Source: Amaurobius ferox
Taxonomy: Eukaryota; Arthropoda; Arachnida; Araneae; Amaurobiidae
Assembly: GCA_951213105.1 (NCBI GenBank)
Contig: OX578152.1
Span: 97,462,568-97,526,567 of the forward strand
Direction of reading: 5' to 3'
DNA length: 64,000 nt
Shown one piece after another: positions 11,995 to 23,099 of this stretch (the stretch's first letter is position 1; each line of letters opens with the position of its first letter). The position numbers were made by a program, and so were the translations under genes. The notes beneath the pieces were generated by a model that did no database searches, was not told the DNA's origin, and saw only the letters and a list, made by a program, of their open reading frames with translations.

Positions 11995-13272
11995 CAAGAA
12001 AGATCAATCATGCATAAAGCATTGATTGTGAAACACTTTCCAACTTCAATGCAATTCCATTTAAACATCTCTAAAATGCGATACATTCCTCGGTAATATT
12101 TTAAAAATTATCACAATACTACATTAATTTATTATATTTGAAAACTTAAAAGTTCATTGAAAAAAATGAACTTCATTCAAATGACGTCAATTAAATGTAA
12201 ATCGCCTGGCTCCTCGGTAATGTTTTTAACATTATCATAATACTACGATAATTTATTATATTTGAAAACTTCATCAAAAACAAATGAAATTTATTCAAAT
12301 GATGCAATCGAAATATAACACGCCTGGCTCTCTCTATAAAAGCAGCATTTCATTCATAACATTTTCCCATTCATTATATTCATCACAATACTATAATAAT
12401 TTATTTTATTTAAAAACTTAAGACCTTGGAGGAACAAGTAATTTAACTCTATGCTTAAAACTTCATCGAAAAAAATCGTCCTTTCCTCTGTAAAATCAAT
12501 GAATATTTCATTCATATCAGCTATGCAGACTCATATGAGCTAAATACGTTTGCATTAAAAAAATACAGCAATTCTTATACAACTCATCCTACATATTTTG
12601 CTATTTACATTTTACATAAGTGAAAAATAGGCTTCGTTGTAGAAATAATCAAATTTGGATGATCATTTAAACTCCAATATATTGTAATTGCGTTGTTTCA
12701 GTATGCAGATGCACAGAATTTAAGCAAAAATAAAGCGGTTTTAGGACGGATGCGACACTAAATTAAATATGAATTAAAAAGAACTTTAAAAATCACGATT
12801 TTGAGACAAGATGGATGCCATATTTCATTTTGAAGTGGGTCACGTGACATTTTCATATAATGGTCACGTGATCGCTTCATATAAGAGGTATAATTATTAT
12901 TTTTATTTTTATTAAAAAAACTACTGAATATATTTTGCTGAAATTTTTTTATATATTTTATGGAACAATTTGAATATTACCTAAAATTTTCGAAGCAATT
13001 TGTGAATTTTAAAACAGCTTTAAAAATGTTTGGAAAATTAGGTCCCATAGGGTTCAATGTATTTCATTTTTTCAACCCGGGTTCAATCCAAAACTAATTG
13101 GGTGATATTATTGATTTATATTCCCATAGGCTCCACAGACTGTCTGAACAACATACTAAAATTTCATCTTGATTAAGTGATTTTTACGGCTGTTATCATG
13201 CTAAGAGACAGGCAGACAGACAGACAGAATGAACAAAGTCATAAACACTTTTCAACTTTGTTGTAAAGTGTT
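11995..13272 (-). mobile_element. Family B element, inverted full-length copy
   Basis: The reverse complement of the 6498-7801 copy. The GATCAATCATGC end is at 12001, the arm copy GAAACACTTTCCAAC at about 12030, the (CAGA)n microsatellite at about 13208-13228, and the palindromic terminus ACTTTGTTGTAAAGTGTT at 13255-13272. The two copies are about 4.2 kb apart in opposite orientation and could pair as a large inverted repeat. Confidence 0.75.
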
Positions 13273-13344
13273 AAAAAAACAGACTGTAGAGAAAGACATT
13301 CACACTATATATTTTTTTTATTATCTCGAATAGAGAATTTCCTG

Positions 13345-13690
13345 TACTCTTTTAGGAAGGTCGAAATTGAACTTTTCGGACTCGCTATTTCAATGCAATA
13401 ACATAATCTTAACGCAAAACCAGCGCGGACAATTTTCGTCGGTACTCTAGAGCACAGAGAAGAAAAAGCATATAATAAAATGCCTCGGAATTGAATTTCG
13501 ACCATTTGAGCCGGTAAACACGTGGCCTTAGGACGAATTTGAAATTCTACTTTTGATTTTTGCCGGACAAAAGACAAGAATTTTTTATAGAGGAGGAAAA
13601 AGTAGAAGTGGTAAAATTACTTCTATTGGATATCTCTGTAAGATGCGTTGATTCTGGTGTGCATGCAGTCTGCGATGTAGAAAATTTTGT
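13345..13690 (+). repeat. Dispersed repeat D, copy 1
   Basis: A diverged direct repeat of 14830-15185. Shared words include ACGTGGCCTTAGGA, TTTGATTTT(T)GCC and GCGTTGATTC(T/C)GG in the same order. Unit function unknown. Confidence 0.6.
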
Positions 13691-13699
13691 GGATTTTAC

Positions 13700-14232
13700 C
13701 TTCTATGCAATGCATATCTGTATATCAGTGTTGCCAAAACTTAGACGAACATTATGGCAAGAACCATGGCAAAAATGGCTGAATTTCGTAGAAACCTATA
13801 TAGAAACAGGTTGTGCAATGCATATTTATCAGTGTTTCCAAAACTTAGACGAACATTATGACTAGAATCATGGTAAAAAAGGGCTAAATTTCATAGAAAC
13901 CTATATAGAAACAGGTTGTGCAATGCATATTTATCAGTGTTGCCAAAACTTAGACGAACATTGTGGCTAGAACCATGACAAAAAATGGCTAAATATCGTA
14001 GAAACGTATATAGAAACAGGTTGTGCAATGCACATTTATTAGTGTTTCCAAAACTTAGACGAACATTATGGCTAGAACCATGGCAAAAAATGGCTAAATT
14101 TCGTAGAAACCTGTATAGAAACAGGTTGTGCAATGCATATTTATCAGTGTTTCGTTTCCAAAACTTAGACAAACATTATAGCTAGAATTATGGTAAAAAA
14201 TGGCTAAATTTCATATAGAAACCTATATAGAA
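13700..14232 (+). repeat. About 105-bp satellite, five units
   Basis: Tandem units centred on AAACTTAGACGAACATTATG, with the CTTAGAC word at 13740, 13844, 13949, 14054 and 14164. Spacing is 104-105 bp, except the last unit, which holds a 5-bp insertion. Each unit carries TAGAAACAGGTTGTGCAATG. The 105-bp period is a multiple of three, so long ORFs appear on both strands (101, 93 and 66 codons). They are by-products of the repeat, not genes. Confidence 0.9.
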
Positions 14233-14344
14233 ACTTAGCCATAAAATGGATATGTTAAATTGTTTGAAGAACAATATCATTTAGAATACAACTGGAATTT
14301 GCATATAGTATTACAAATCACAATTCCAGGTATATACTATATGT

Positions 14345-14570
14345 TAGGGCAAAATATAATAGGGCCAAAATTTCGAATTCAAGTTTTTGATAGATTTGTT
14401 GCATGCTTTGGGGACACGCTATACACTTCAAGCACACAGCTCTTCTGTGGAAAACAGAATCCAGTTACCTGGTGGAGTCAGAAAGTTTTTTGTCGTATAA
14501 AAATTTTAACAATTGTCAATACTAAAACGAAGTCTATAACGAAAATGTGTTGCACACATCAGATTTTTTC
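14345..14570 (+). mobile_element. Family A-like element, degenerate
   Basis: Retains TCGAATTCAAGTTTTTGATAG near 14373 (compare the family A start region) and the family end GTGTTGCACACATCAGATTTTTT. The middle and the terminal palindrome are missing or unrecognisable. Confidence 0.55.
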
Positions 14571-14829
14571 ATTCCAATATTAATTGTAATGCGAGTAGAA
14601 CTGAACGCCATGCAATATGAATGTATGAGATCTCCAGTCCTTGAGAAAGTTGACTGGAGATTTCAGACATTTATTTCTATATGAAATTAAAACTCGCTTT
14701 TGTCTTATTCAAGTTGAACTAGCGAAACAAAATTTTCCTGTAATCCGCAATTCAGTTCTTTTCTTTCTATCTCATATGTCTCTTTTAAACTATAAAGCGT
14801 ATAAGAGTATTTCCAGTCCTTGAAGATTC
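14571..14829. other. Spacer
   Basis: No feature recognised. Confidence 0.35.
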
Positions 14830-15185
14830 TTTTATAACGGCCAAAATTGAAGTTCTCGGACTTGTGTGCCACCTTTAAGCAATATCAAAATCACAAAGCA
14901 ACTGAAAACCAGATCCAGCGATTCTACTCTCCAGAGCATCGCCCCTGCATCAGGAAAGAGCCAAACGAAATCCCTCCATGTTTTTCAATTTCCTACCTTT
15001 AAGCTTGTAAATACGTGGCCTTAGGATGTTTTAAAATTCAACTTTTGATTTTGCCTGACAAAGTCATAGATTTTTAGAGGAGGGAAACGAGGTGCAGGTG
15101 GGAGGGAAACGAAGTGGTAATACAAATCAAGTAAATCTGTTGGATGTTTAAGAAGCGTTGATTCCGGTTTACATAAGATCTAAAG
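14830..15185 (+). repeat. Dispersed repeat D, copy 2
   Basis: Second copy of the sequence at 13345-13690, about 1.5 kb downstream in the same orientation. The 105-bp satellite and a family A relic lie between the two. Confidence 0.6.
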
Positions 15186-15309
15186 AAAAAAAATTTATTT
15201 ATCATTTACAAGCATTATGTATTTTTTAAAACAATTGTAAAATATCTGAATTATTTAATAATGAATGCCAATAATGCTATAGTGACACAGATGTATTTGT
15301 CTATTTATC

Positions 15310-15425
15310 TATCTGTATGTTTGGAACGCTTGGCGAATAATTTGGTGAAATATTGCGGCCATGACGAGAAATTTGGCGACTATTTTAAATATCGCCAAAT
15401 TTGATACATAATGACTCTAATTAGC
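15310..15425 (+). mobile_element. Family A-related fragment
   Basis: Holds the block GGAACGCTTGGCGAATAATTTGG and GGCGACTATTTTAAATATCGCC, equivalent to the TTGGCGAGATTTTGGCGAC block of family A (for example 2918-2935). Both ends are missing. Confidence 0.5.
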
Positions 15426-15987
15426 GCAAACATTTAGAATTAAATGTATGTAGGAATTTGATTTTAAATTTTAGGAACGGATTGGAATTCAAACGACACT
15501 CGTCAAAAGTGAAATTGCAAAACCATGAAGGAGTGAACAAAGCCTCATGCAAATCACAGTACAACAAGTAGAAGAGAGAGTCATATGTAAATGAGTAAGT
15601 TTTCGTAAGTATCGGGCCACGTGACACCCAGTTTCGGGTGATAAAGACCAGCAGACGGCTAGTCCCGTAAATGCTATCAGCAGCAATTTGGACTTAAGGA
15701 CTCAAGGAATCACAATTAAGGAGTACCTAGGTCAGCCGAAGGCTGCCTTTAACCTCCAGTCTAAGGGTCGGCTGAGAAATAGTAAAAAGGAACAATTACA
15801 GAAAAGAGGTTTCAATAAAGAAACGGGCGATGCTCTTACGATCCCTATTGTGACGAATCACAATGAGGATCTTGAGTCGCAGAATTTGGAAACGAGGAAT
15901 AAAATTTTTCCTCTAAAAAGAACATGGGGGGGGGGTGCGGACTGTGTTCAATGGAGCACCGTCCTTGAATCAATGACAGCAGCGATT

Positions 15988-17320
15988 TGCAGTAGCCGAA
16001 CTTTCGAAAAAGTGATGAAGCGATATCTCGAAGACGTCAGCGAGCTGCATATCAGAAGTTAACGACTGGGGAGCGAGACCGTATTCTGTAGCTGCGCGTA
16101 ATTGCCACGCGTGTTGGGCACGACGTGGGTACCATCCAACGATGTGTGACACGGTGGACGCAGGAACATCTAGAACACGCTAAAGAGGGAGTGGATCGAA
16201 CAGGCGCACGACAGAGTGCACTGATCGGCAAATTCGTCGAACGGCTCGTCGAGATCTGTTCGCAACGGCAAGTGGCATCCGAAACAGCCTGCCACCAGCA
16301 ACGGTTGCACGTGCGTGCACCCAAACCATTCGTAACAGGTTGCATGAAGTATAGCTGCGCGCACGGCGGCCAGACGCTGGGGTGCCATTAGGCGCTCGAT
16401 ACATGGATAGACGTCTGGCGTGGTGTCATTGTCATCGCAACTGGACCAATGAATGGCATCGGGTATTGTTTACGGATGAATCTCGCTTCTGCTTGTGGAG
16501 GAATGACAGCTGTGGACGTGCATGGCGGCTTCCCGGAGAACGTTATTTGCTGCCCATATCACCGAGCGTCACACTGGCCCCACACCGGGCATTATGGTTT
16601 GGGGCGGTATCATGTTCGATCAGCTGATAGCTCTGGTGCTCATTGCAGGTAATCTGAGATCGGACAAGTACGTCACACCAGTTGTAATAGGGCGCGAGTG
16701 GTTAGCGCTCGGGAATTGCACTAGGTTGGCCCGGGTTCGATACCCGCCATTGCCAAAACTGCCGCCGTGTTCACGCGGAGTACGATCACGTTAAACATGT
16801 GGGTCCGTAAGTCCTTCCGAGAGGTTGGTGGTAGGGCAAGAAGGGTACGATCCCTGTGAAGGCCTCCCCCACTGGGTTCCGGTCAAAATTGGGTGGCATT
16901 TCCCGGCCGTCCAAACAGTTGCCTTACACCTTTCTGGTAGGTCGGACGGTCTGGGTCTCAACAACACAAGTTGTAATGCCTGTGGTTCGGTCACTGGTTC
17001 AGGCCATCCCTGGCACGGTGTTGCAGTAAGACAATGCCACACCGCACACCACACGGCGAACACTCAACAGCCTGAACGGAATTCACATCCTTTCCTGGCC
17101 GGCAACCTCACCGGATCTCCCTCCCATTGAATACGTGTGGGCCCTTATCTGACGTTAGGTGCATCAGGGACCACCGGTACATACCATAGACGAACTGCGT
17201 GCTGCAGTGGATAGTGCTTGGCAAGGATTATCTCAGGCAACCATTATTAGCCTCATTGATAGTATGCCTCGCCGTTTAGCGGCCTGTACAGCTGCTCTTG
17301 AGGACCATATTCTTTACTGA
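15988..17320 (+). pseudogene. Tc1-family transposase, broken
   Basis: The DDE region is clear: HRVLFTDESRFCLWRND (16460-16510, first catalytic Asp), a VWR-type motif, HTGPTPGIMVWGGI (about 16572), RSDKYVTPVV, then after the SINE the D-N-A-T-P-H motif (second Asp, about 17030) and SPDLPPIEYVW (catalytic Glu, about 17117-17147). The three catalytic residues are still visible. The gene is dead: several frameshifts (for example before 16380 and near 16510), a CAA-to-TAA type stop just before the second Asp, and the SINE insertion. The N-terminal HTH region is scrambled by stops. Confidence 0.85.
16689..16966 (+). mobile_element. tRNA-derived SINE inside the Tc1 element
   Basis: The head carries GAGTGGTTAGCGCTCGGG (A box) and CCGGGTTCGATACCC (B box), then the common body from GCCGCCGTGTTCACGCGGAG to GACGGTCTGGGTCTCAACAA. 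The sequence GTTGTAAT lies on both sides (16681-16688 and 16970-16977), within a roughly 13-bp imperfect duplication of CACAAGTTGTAAT. The sister Tc1 copy at 23420-24866 lacks this insertion, which confirms the boundaries. It has no 5S head. Confidence 0.9.
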
Positions 17321-17455
17321 ATAAACAGAGTTCTTTTGTATATCTTTGTTTGTTCTTTTAATCATTTGAATATGACTGTCTCTTCTACTGATACTGCGAT
17401 TTGCATATGGCTACGTGTATTCCTTCATGGTGTTGAAATTTCACTTTTGACGTGT

Positions 17456-18433
17456 TTAATTAATAAACGGATGGATTAATTACGTTTCAAAATGATATCT
17501 GTCTGTCTGGCCGTCCGGCTCACATGACGAAAAATTAGGCAAATTTTGGAAGATGTCGCAATTGACCAAACATCACCAAATCGACGAAAATGGTGACAAA
17601 TTGTCTGGGTTCTATTAGTCCCAGGTATAGTCGCAACAGTAGTAAAATTGAATAGGAAAGGTGTATAATCATGTCACATATGCCTGTGTATATTAGGAGC
17701 GCAAACGCTGCAGGCAGGTGGATAGGAGAACATTTTTTGTAACTTTATGGATAGAGGATGGGGTTGTAATTTTTTGCAACTTCACCCCGTCCTGTAAGAG
17801 GCTTACCCTTCTGGTAATCTATAATAATATAAGGAGACATCCGTCTGTCTGTTTGCATTTTTGTAATGGAAAATATAAGCATTGTACGGCCATGAAATTG
17901 GGTACACAAGTACTTTAGGACACGGAACGACGAAACTTCGCGAGATTTTCCTCAAATTCGAATTAATTTTTTATTTATTTCATGTTTTAGCACGATATTG
18001 AATGATTTTTACACAAATCGGTTTCTTAGCGACCGAAAATATTGTCACCGAGTTTCTATCTTAACACTATCGGAAATCTCAGAAAACGCTCTTTCCATCA
18101 GAGCTTTGAAGCGAAGTTCATTTTTAAATTAATGATGGAAAGAATGCGATATAATAAAAATTTTATTTTTGAATGAGTCATTTGAATTGAAGATTCGCGC
18201 GAGTTTAATTTTTTGCGTGAATGGGAAGCATTTAAAAAAAAAAAAATTACTATATTTCTGAATTTTATGACTTTTTAGTGGGTCTATAAAAGTCGTGGTT
18301 TTCCATTCGAACGTTTGTACTAAAATAAGTCTTTCTTTCGTGTTCATGATGTCACAACTAAGGTTGAAAATTTTGACGCTGCATTGCAAATAGATGCGAA
18401 ACGTACAGAATTTGTAATAACACTTCTCACAGG
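17456..18433. other. Spacer with family A/B-like scraps
   Basis: No gene. At 17500-17620 a TGTCTGTCTGGCCGTCCG tract is followed by GGC(A)AATTTTGG and CACCAAATCGACGAAAATGG, which recall family A interior words. A similar CCGTCTGTCTG tract sits at 17840. I cannot define element ends. Confidence 0.4.
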
Positions 18434-18660
18434 ATAAAAAGTTGATTAAAAGTATCAACCGGTTTCAAAGACGAAAGACCCTTCTTCTTCAGGATGACGA
18501 GACAGAACAACCGCTCCATCAAAAGACAAGAACGTGTCTGTGTGTATTAAGAAAGACACGTTTTTGTCTTTTGCTAGTGCTGTTGCTTTGTCTTTTTATC
18601 CTGACAAAGGGGGCACTTTCTGCCTTTGAAAGCAGTTGATACTTTAAATCAACTTTTTAT
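18434..18660. mobile_element. 227-bp foldback (palindromic) element
   Basis: The two halves are near-complete reverse complements. ATAAAAAGTTGATTAAAAGT at the left matches the reverse of the right end with one change, and the pairing continues inwards through CAACCGGTTTCAAAGAC and CAGGAT to AAAAGACAAGAACGTGTCT against AGACACGTTTTTGTCTTTT near the centre (18520-18575). Such long hairpins are typical of foldback MITEs. The stem words recur at 57227-57278 and 58051-58250. Non-coding. Confidence 0.85.
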
Positions 18661-18758
18661 TCTGTCATTAAAGAAGTATTTTATCGCAGATTAATTTCGA
18701 CAGCAATTTGAGCGAATTTTTATAATTGTTATTACATTCCCTATAATACATAGTAATT

Positions 18759-19574
18759 ACTTTTCCTGCAATACCATAGTAATGCATAGGGAAAGTATTG
18801 GAATCGTGTCGAAAATCGAAACTCAAATTTACGACGAATCTACAAATTTCGAGTACTCTATACAACCCGAAACAATTATTTTTAGCGTGACGTCTGTGTG
18901 TACGTCTGTGTGTTGGTACAATGTACGTATCTACTCTAACTCAACTAATTGACCAAGTTTCATAAAATTTGGTAGGTAAGTCACCTGTTGGTGATCCTGA
19001 TGCTTATTACAGCTTGGTGCGATTCGGGAAAAAGAACCTGCTTTTTAAAGTTTTTAGCGAAATAGCCCACAAAATCGTATGCATCCACTCTATGTAGCTG
19101 AGAAATTAATTGACTAAATTTCATAAAATTTGGTAGATAAGACAATTATGGGCTATTGTGGTGCTAAGTAGATTTTGATATGATTCGGAAAAAAGAACCT
19201 GCCTTATTTTTCGAAGTGGCCCGCAAAAATCGTCAAAATCTAAAATAAAAGACTATGCGTATGCTCACATGTATCAATTAAATGTTTGTTTTATACCTAA
19301 TTTTTGATGATGAAAAGGATAAAACCTGCACCATTATTCTAAGGACTAGCCGTTCTCAAGATTTTTTTTTCTTTTTTACTTTTGCCACGCCGCCTTTGAA
19401 AATACGCCCAGTTACCAAATGAAAAAGAAAATTGAATTAAAGCTGCAAATTCAGTGTCATTTCAAATAATTATGCGTGCTATTTTGTGCAGTTAAACTCA
19501 ATTTAATGAATTATGAAAGAAATAACGTGAAAATTAATTTGAGGGTGTAGGGGCTGCCCATATCAGATTTTTTT
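18759..19574 (+). mobile_element. Family A, subfamily 2, copy 1
   Basis: Begins with a palindrome-like ACTTTTCCTGC ... GGGAAAGTATTGG and the GTGTCGAAAAT word. It carries a TGTGTGTACGTCTGTG tract (18893-18910) and ends GGGGCTGCCCATATCAGATTTTTTT. The interior differs from subfamily 1 (2265, 4269) but the two ends are the same. Confidence 0.65.
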
Positions 19575-20351
19575 ATGGGAATTTAAATGCATTAATTGAA
19601 TTTTTTAGAATATCATTAGAATGTGCATATGTTTTAATCCACGAGCAACATTGGTGTATCTGCTATATATTTCAACGTTTGTTCCATAGGTTTCAGTGTA
19701 TTATAATCTACCTTCACAAAATCAGCTGACACGTTGAACCCACTCATTTTCAATAGAATTCGAATTTTGTTTTGCCTGGAGACCATTTGTGCATGAGGGT
19801 CACGTGGAGGGTCATTGTGTCAAGCTTCAGGTGGCGCACTAAATCAAGTCCAGGTGCCCTAACCCTTTGGCTCCAAACTTGATGTTCCGTAACCCACAAA
19901 TCATGGAGTTTCGATTAAAGGCGTTCTCTATAACTGTAGTAGAGTGGGGGGAAAAAAAGTGAACTTTCGTTCTGAGGACCAGGAGGACTTGGAACATCAT
20001 CTGCAGCAGATGATGATTCAAGGAATCAATAGATGATTTAAGTAAAATCGCTCGGAAAATAACCGTTAAAGTAAGCATTTTATAATAACACAAAATGCAA
20101 GGAAAGGGGGAACCTTAGAGGTCCGAAACCACCTCGAAATATTCGTATTTTCTGAGTCTAACTTCTTTCTTGCTGCTTTTGTGACATTTTTCAATTTTGG
20201 TTGAAAATGACTGTATAAAACATGATTGGTCAATGCTATTTTTTTTTTTTTTTTTTTTTTTTTTTACGTTTTATAAGTTGTCAATTTCTTTCAACGACAG
20301 TTGCTAAGTATAATTGCAGCTTAAACCCTTTGACTACCAACAAGGTTTTTT
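19575..20351. other. Spacer, T-rich
   Basis: No gene recognised. A T26 run is at 20239-20265. The 84-residue minus-strand ORF near 19839-20093 has no recognisable domain. Confidence 0.4.
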
Positions 20352-21001
20352 ACTTTCCCTACAATACATGGTAATGTATTACATATATAGGGAAAGTATT
20401 GGAATCGTGTCGAAAATCGCAATTCGAGTTTTCAACGGATCTATATATTCTGGGACCTATAAATCTGGGGCTATCTGGGACCTGTGTGTGTGTGTCTGCC
20501 TGTAATATATGTATCCACTCTAACTCGAAAACTAATTGACTGAATTTCATAAAATTTTATGTGGCTTGTGGATGACCCTGGTGCTGATTAGATCTTAGTA
20601 CGATACGGGAAAAAAGAACCTGTTTTTTTTTGCAAAATGTCCCGTAAAAATCTACAAATCTAAAATAAAAGACTATTTATGCTTAAATGTGTTAATTAAA
20701 TTCTGGTTTCATACATAATTTTTAACGATGAAAGGAATAAGATCAACCCCATTACTCTAGGACTAGTCGTTCTCGAGATATTTTAGTTTTTTTCGCATTT
20801 TTACTACTCCGCCTTTGAAAATACGCTCAGTTACCAAATGAAAACGAAAATTGTAATCAAATGCGAATTCAGTGCCATTTCAAATAATGGTGTGTGTTGT
20901 TTTGTACCATTAAAATCAATTTAATGAATTATTAAAGAAATAAAGAGGGAATGAATTTGAGTTTGTAGGGAAATTCATGTGCTGCCCACATCAGATTTTT
21001 T
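20352..21001 (+). mobile_element. Family A, subfamily 2, copy 2
   Basis: Starts ACTTTCCCTACAATACATGG and closes its palindrome at ATATAGGGAAAGT, then ATTGGAATCGTGTCGAAAAT, a TGTGTGTGTGTCTG tract at about 20483, and the family end GCTGCCCACATCAGATTTTTT. Closely related to 18759-19574, which allows a subfamily to be drawn. Confidence 0.75.
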
Positions 21002-21139
21002 GGAAAGAACTTCAAAATACCATAACCTGTCGATCATTGCCTTCATTACCTCAAAGTACTACCCGTCGAAAATCCAGACCACCCGACTTACCCTAGGGTA
21101 CGAGCAGCAATTTGAGTGGACGGAAAAAAGGAAGTACTA

Positions 21140-21457
21140 CACGTGTCAAAAGTGAAATTGCAACACCATGAAGGAATGCACGTAGCTGTATACAAATCAC
21201 AGTACCGGTAGAAGAGAGAGTCATTTGCAAATGATTAAAAGAACAAATAAAGATATGCAAAAAAATACTGTTTATTCAGTAAAGAACATGGCCCTTACGG
21301 GCAGCTATACAAGCCACTAAACGGCGAGGCATACTATCGATGAAGCTATATATGGTTGCCTGAGGTAATTCTTACTAAGCAGCGTCCACAGCATTTACGG
21401 TATGTACCTCTAGTCCTCGGTGCACCTGACGTTCGATCAGGGCTTGATTAACCAGCT
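21140..21457 (-). mobile_element. Tc1-like fragment, one end
   Basis: Preceded by TA at 21138-21139, it starts CACGTGTCAAAAGTGAAATT and continues through the terminal repeat and the transposase 3' region (reverse complement of 17140-17455: CGGCGAGGCATACTATC, TCAGTAAAGAACATGG). The rest of the element is absent. This terminal repeat is better preserved than that of the copy at 15497. Confidence 0.8.
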
Positions 21458-21613
21458 AATTTATGGGAAGCACAACCACATACTATGAAAGCCCCCATTT
21501 TGATTTTGTAAGCATGACCCAAGAAACTCCCCATGCACTCATCAGTGCTCGAAAAATTCTATTACAGCATTGTCCTGGTCAATTAACAATTATAATTAAC
21601 AGGCTGATTTTTT

Positions 21614-22075
21614 AACACTTTACAACATAGTTGAAAAGTATTTATGACTTTGTTCATTCTGTCTGTCCATTAGCACGATAACTGCCGTAAAAATGACTTT
21701 ATCAAAATGGAATTTTAGTATGTCGTTCAGGCAGTCTGTGGAACCTATGGGAATATAAATAAATAATGTCACCCAATTAGTTTTGGATTGAACCCGGGTT
21801 GAAAAAATGAAATACATTGAACCCTATGGGACCTAATTTTTCAAACATTTTTTTAAGCGGATTTAAAATTCACAAATTGTTTCGAAAGTTTTATGAAATA
21901 TTCAAATTATCCCATAAAATATATAAAAAAAATTTCAGCAAAATATATTCAGTAGTTTTTTAAATAAAAATTAAAATCTTAATTACACCCTTTATATGGA
22001 GAGATCACGTGACTATTATATGAAGAGATCACATGACCCACTTCAAAATGAAATATGTCATCCATCTTGTTTAAA
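21614..22075 (+). mobile_element. Family B element, 5' half
   Basis: Begins AACACTTTACAACATAGTTG and pairs AACACTTT with AAAAGT across the palindrome, then the shortened CTGTCTGTCC tract, the AACCCGGGTTGAAAAAATG word and GATCACGTGAC words. It breaks off near 22075. Confidence 0.75.
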
Positions 22076-22225
22076 CTGTTTGTCTGTACCAAAATTCCTA
22101 AACCATAGTCTATTTATTATTTAATCACGGGTGGTCCATGTTTACTTTTGCAATTAGTTCTAACTTCAATATTAACAGCCATCCTACCTTTTGTCGTTAA
22201 CAATTTAATATTTAAATGTAAAATT

Positions 22226-22248
22226 ATATATATATATATATATATAAA
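22226..22248. repeat. (TA)n microsatellite
   Basis: About eleven TA units directly beside the family C repeat. Confidence 0.9.
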
Positions 22249-22582
22249 CACAAGTTTATAGATAAAATCTATCTTGTGTTTCAGAAACAAGCATTTTTGT
22301 GTTCATTTCGAAGGGATATATGGATTTGACAAGAATTTTTTCGAAATGAACTTATCTTAAGCCTAAAGCTCTTCCACGTGCAAGCTTTTTTGCTTGATTT
22401 TTTTGTATTCCTATTTTCATTCCTCACCTCTGAAATTTGTTTATTGTCTTTGTCTTTATGACCTGCATTACGCTTTATAATTTCCTCTTTATGTTTGAAA
22501 TTCATTTATTTCTTTGTATTTCGTAGAAAATTTTGAGATAGTGTATTATGAATTACTACTTACATTCTAACATTGGATTTAC

Positions 22583-22600
<18 letters not shown>
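22249..22600 (+). repeat. Family C dispersed repeat, copy 2
   Basis: Starts with a clean hairpin: AACACAAG (22249-22256) pairs with CTTGTGTT (about 22273-22280), and inside it ATAGAT pairs with ATCTAT. It then follows copy 1 (771-1160) through the CCACGTG word to a (TA)n tract at 22587-22617. Confidence 0.65.

Positions 22601-22617
<17 letters not shown>
22587..22617. repeat. (TA)n microsatellite
   Basis: About 15 TA units at the end of the family C repeat. Confidence 0.9.
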
Positions 22618-22620
<3 letters not shown>

Positions 22621-22960
22621 TGAAGGATTTTAATCGAAAATTATGCATAAACTACTGTATGTACAAAAAAACCCATCTCTAGCATATCTGTTACAAATGA
22701 GTAACTATAAGCCAAGTCTAAGGATAAAGATAGAAGGTTACATATCACTACATTGGAAAGGGGGATGAGAAGAATATTAGGATTCAAAAATCACAATTAA
22801 AAGTATATAAAAGTAAATAAAACTCTGCAAAAATGAGAATAGGCAATAATAATCAGCTCAAGACAAGAGATCAAGAATAGAGAACAATCAATCGAAACCA
22901 CACAAAAAATGGCGGTCAGTTCGAAATTGCATTCTCATCAGGACAGCCATACAATTCGAA
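22618..22960. other. Unannotated spacer
   Basis: A-rich sequence with no recognisable gene or repeat. Confidence 0.35.
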
Positions 22961-22962
22961 TT

Positions 22963-23034
22963 AAATATATATATATATATGAGCAATGTAAATTTGGGCT
23001 CAGACAAGTAAAATATTTCTGTGTTGTGTATTCG

Positions 23035-23099
<65 letters not shown>

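Larger units (their letters stand above)
15497..17455 (+). mobile_element. Tc1-like transposon with nested SINE
   Basis: The terminal inverted repeats begin CACTCGTCAAAAGTGAAATT on the left and, reversed, CACGTCAAAAGTGAAATT on the right, and stay similar for about 100 bp. Both include an ATGCAAAT-type octamer word and a GTAGAAGAGA word. The interior holds a decayed transposase (see 15988-17320) interrupted by a SINE at 16689-16966. The related copies at 23420-24866 (-) and 21140-21457 (-) show the uninterrupted sequence. Confidence 0.85.

Noticed and set aside
13560..14185. Small proteins encoded on both strands
   Set aside because: All lie in the 105-bp satellite, whose period is a multiple of three.
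19839..20093. 84-residue minus-strand ORF
   Set aside because: No recognisable motif and no supporting context.
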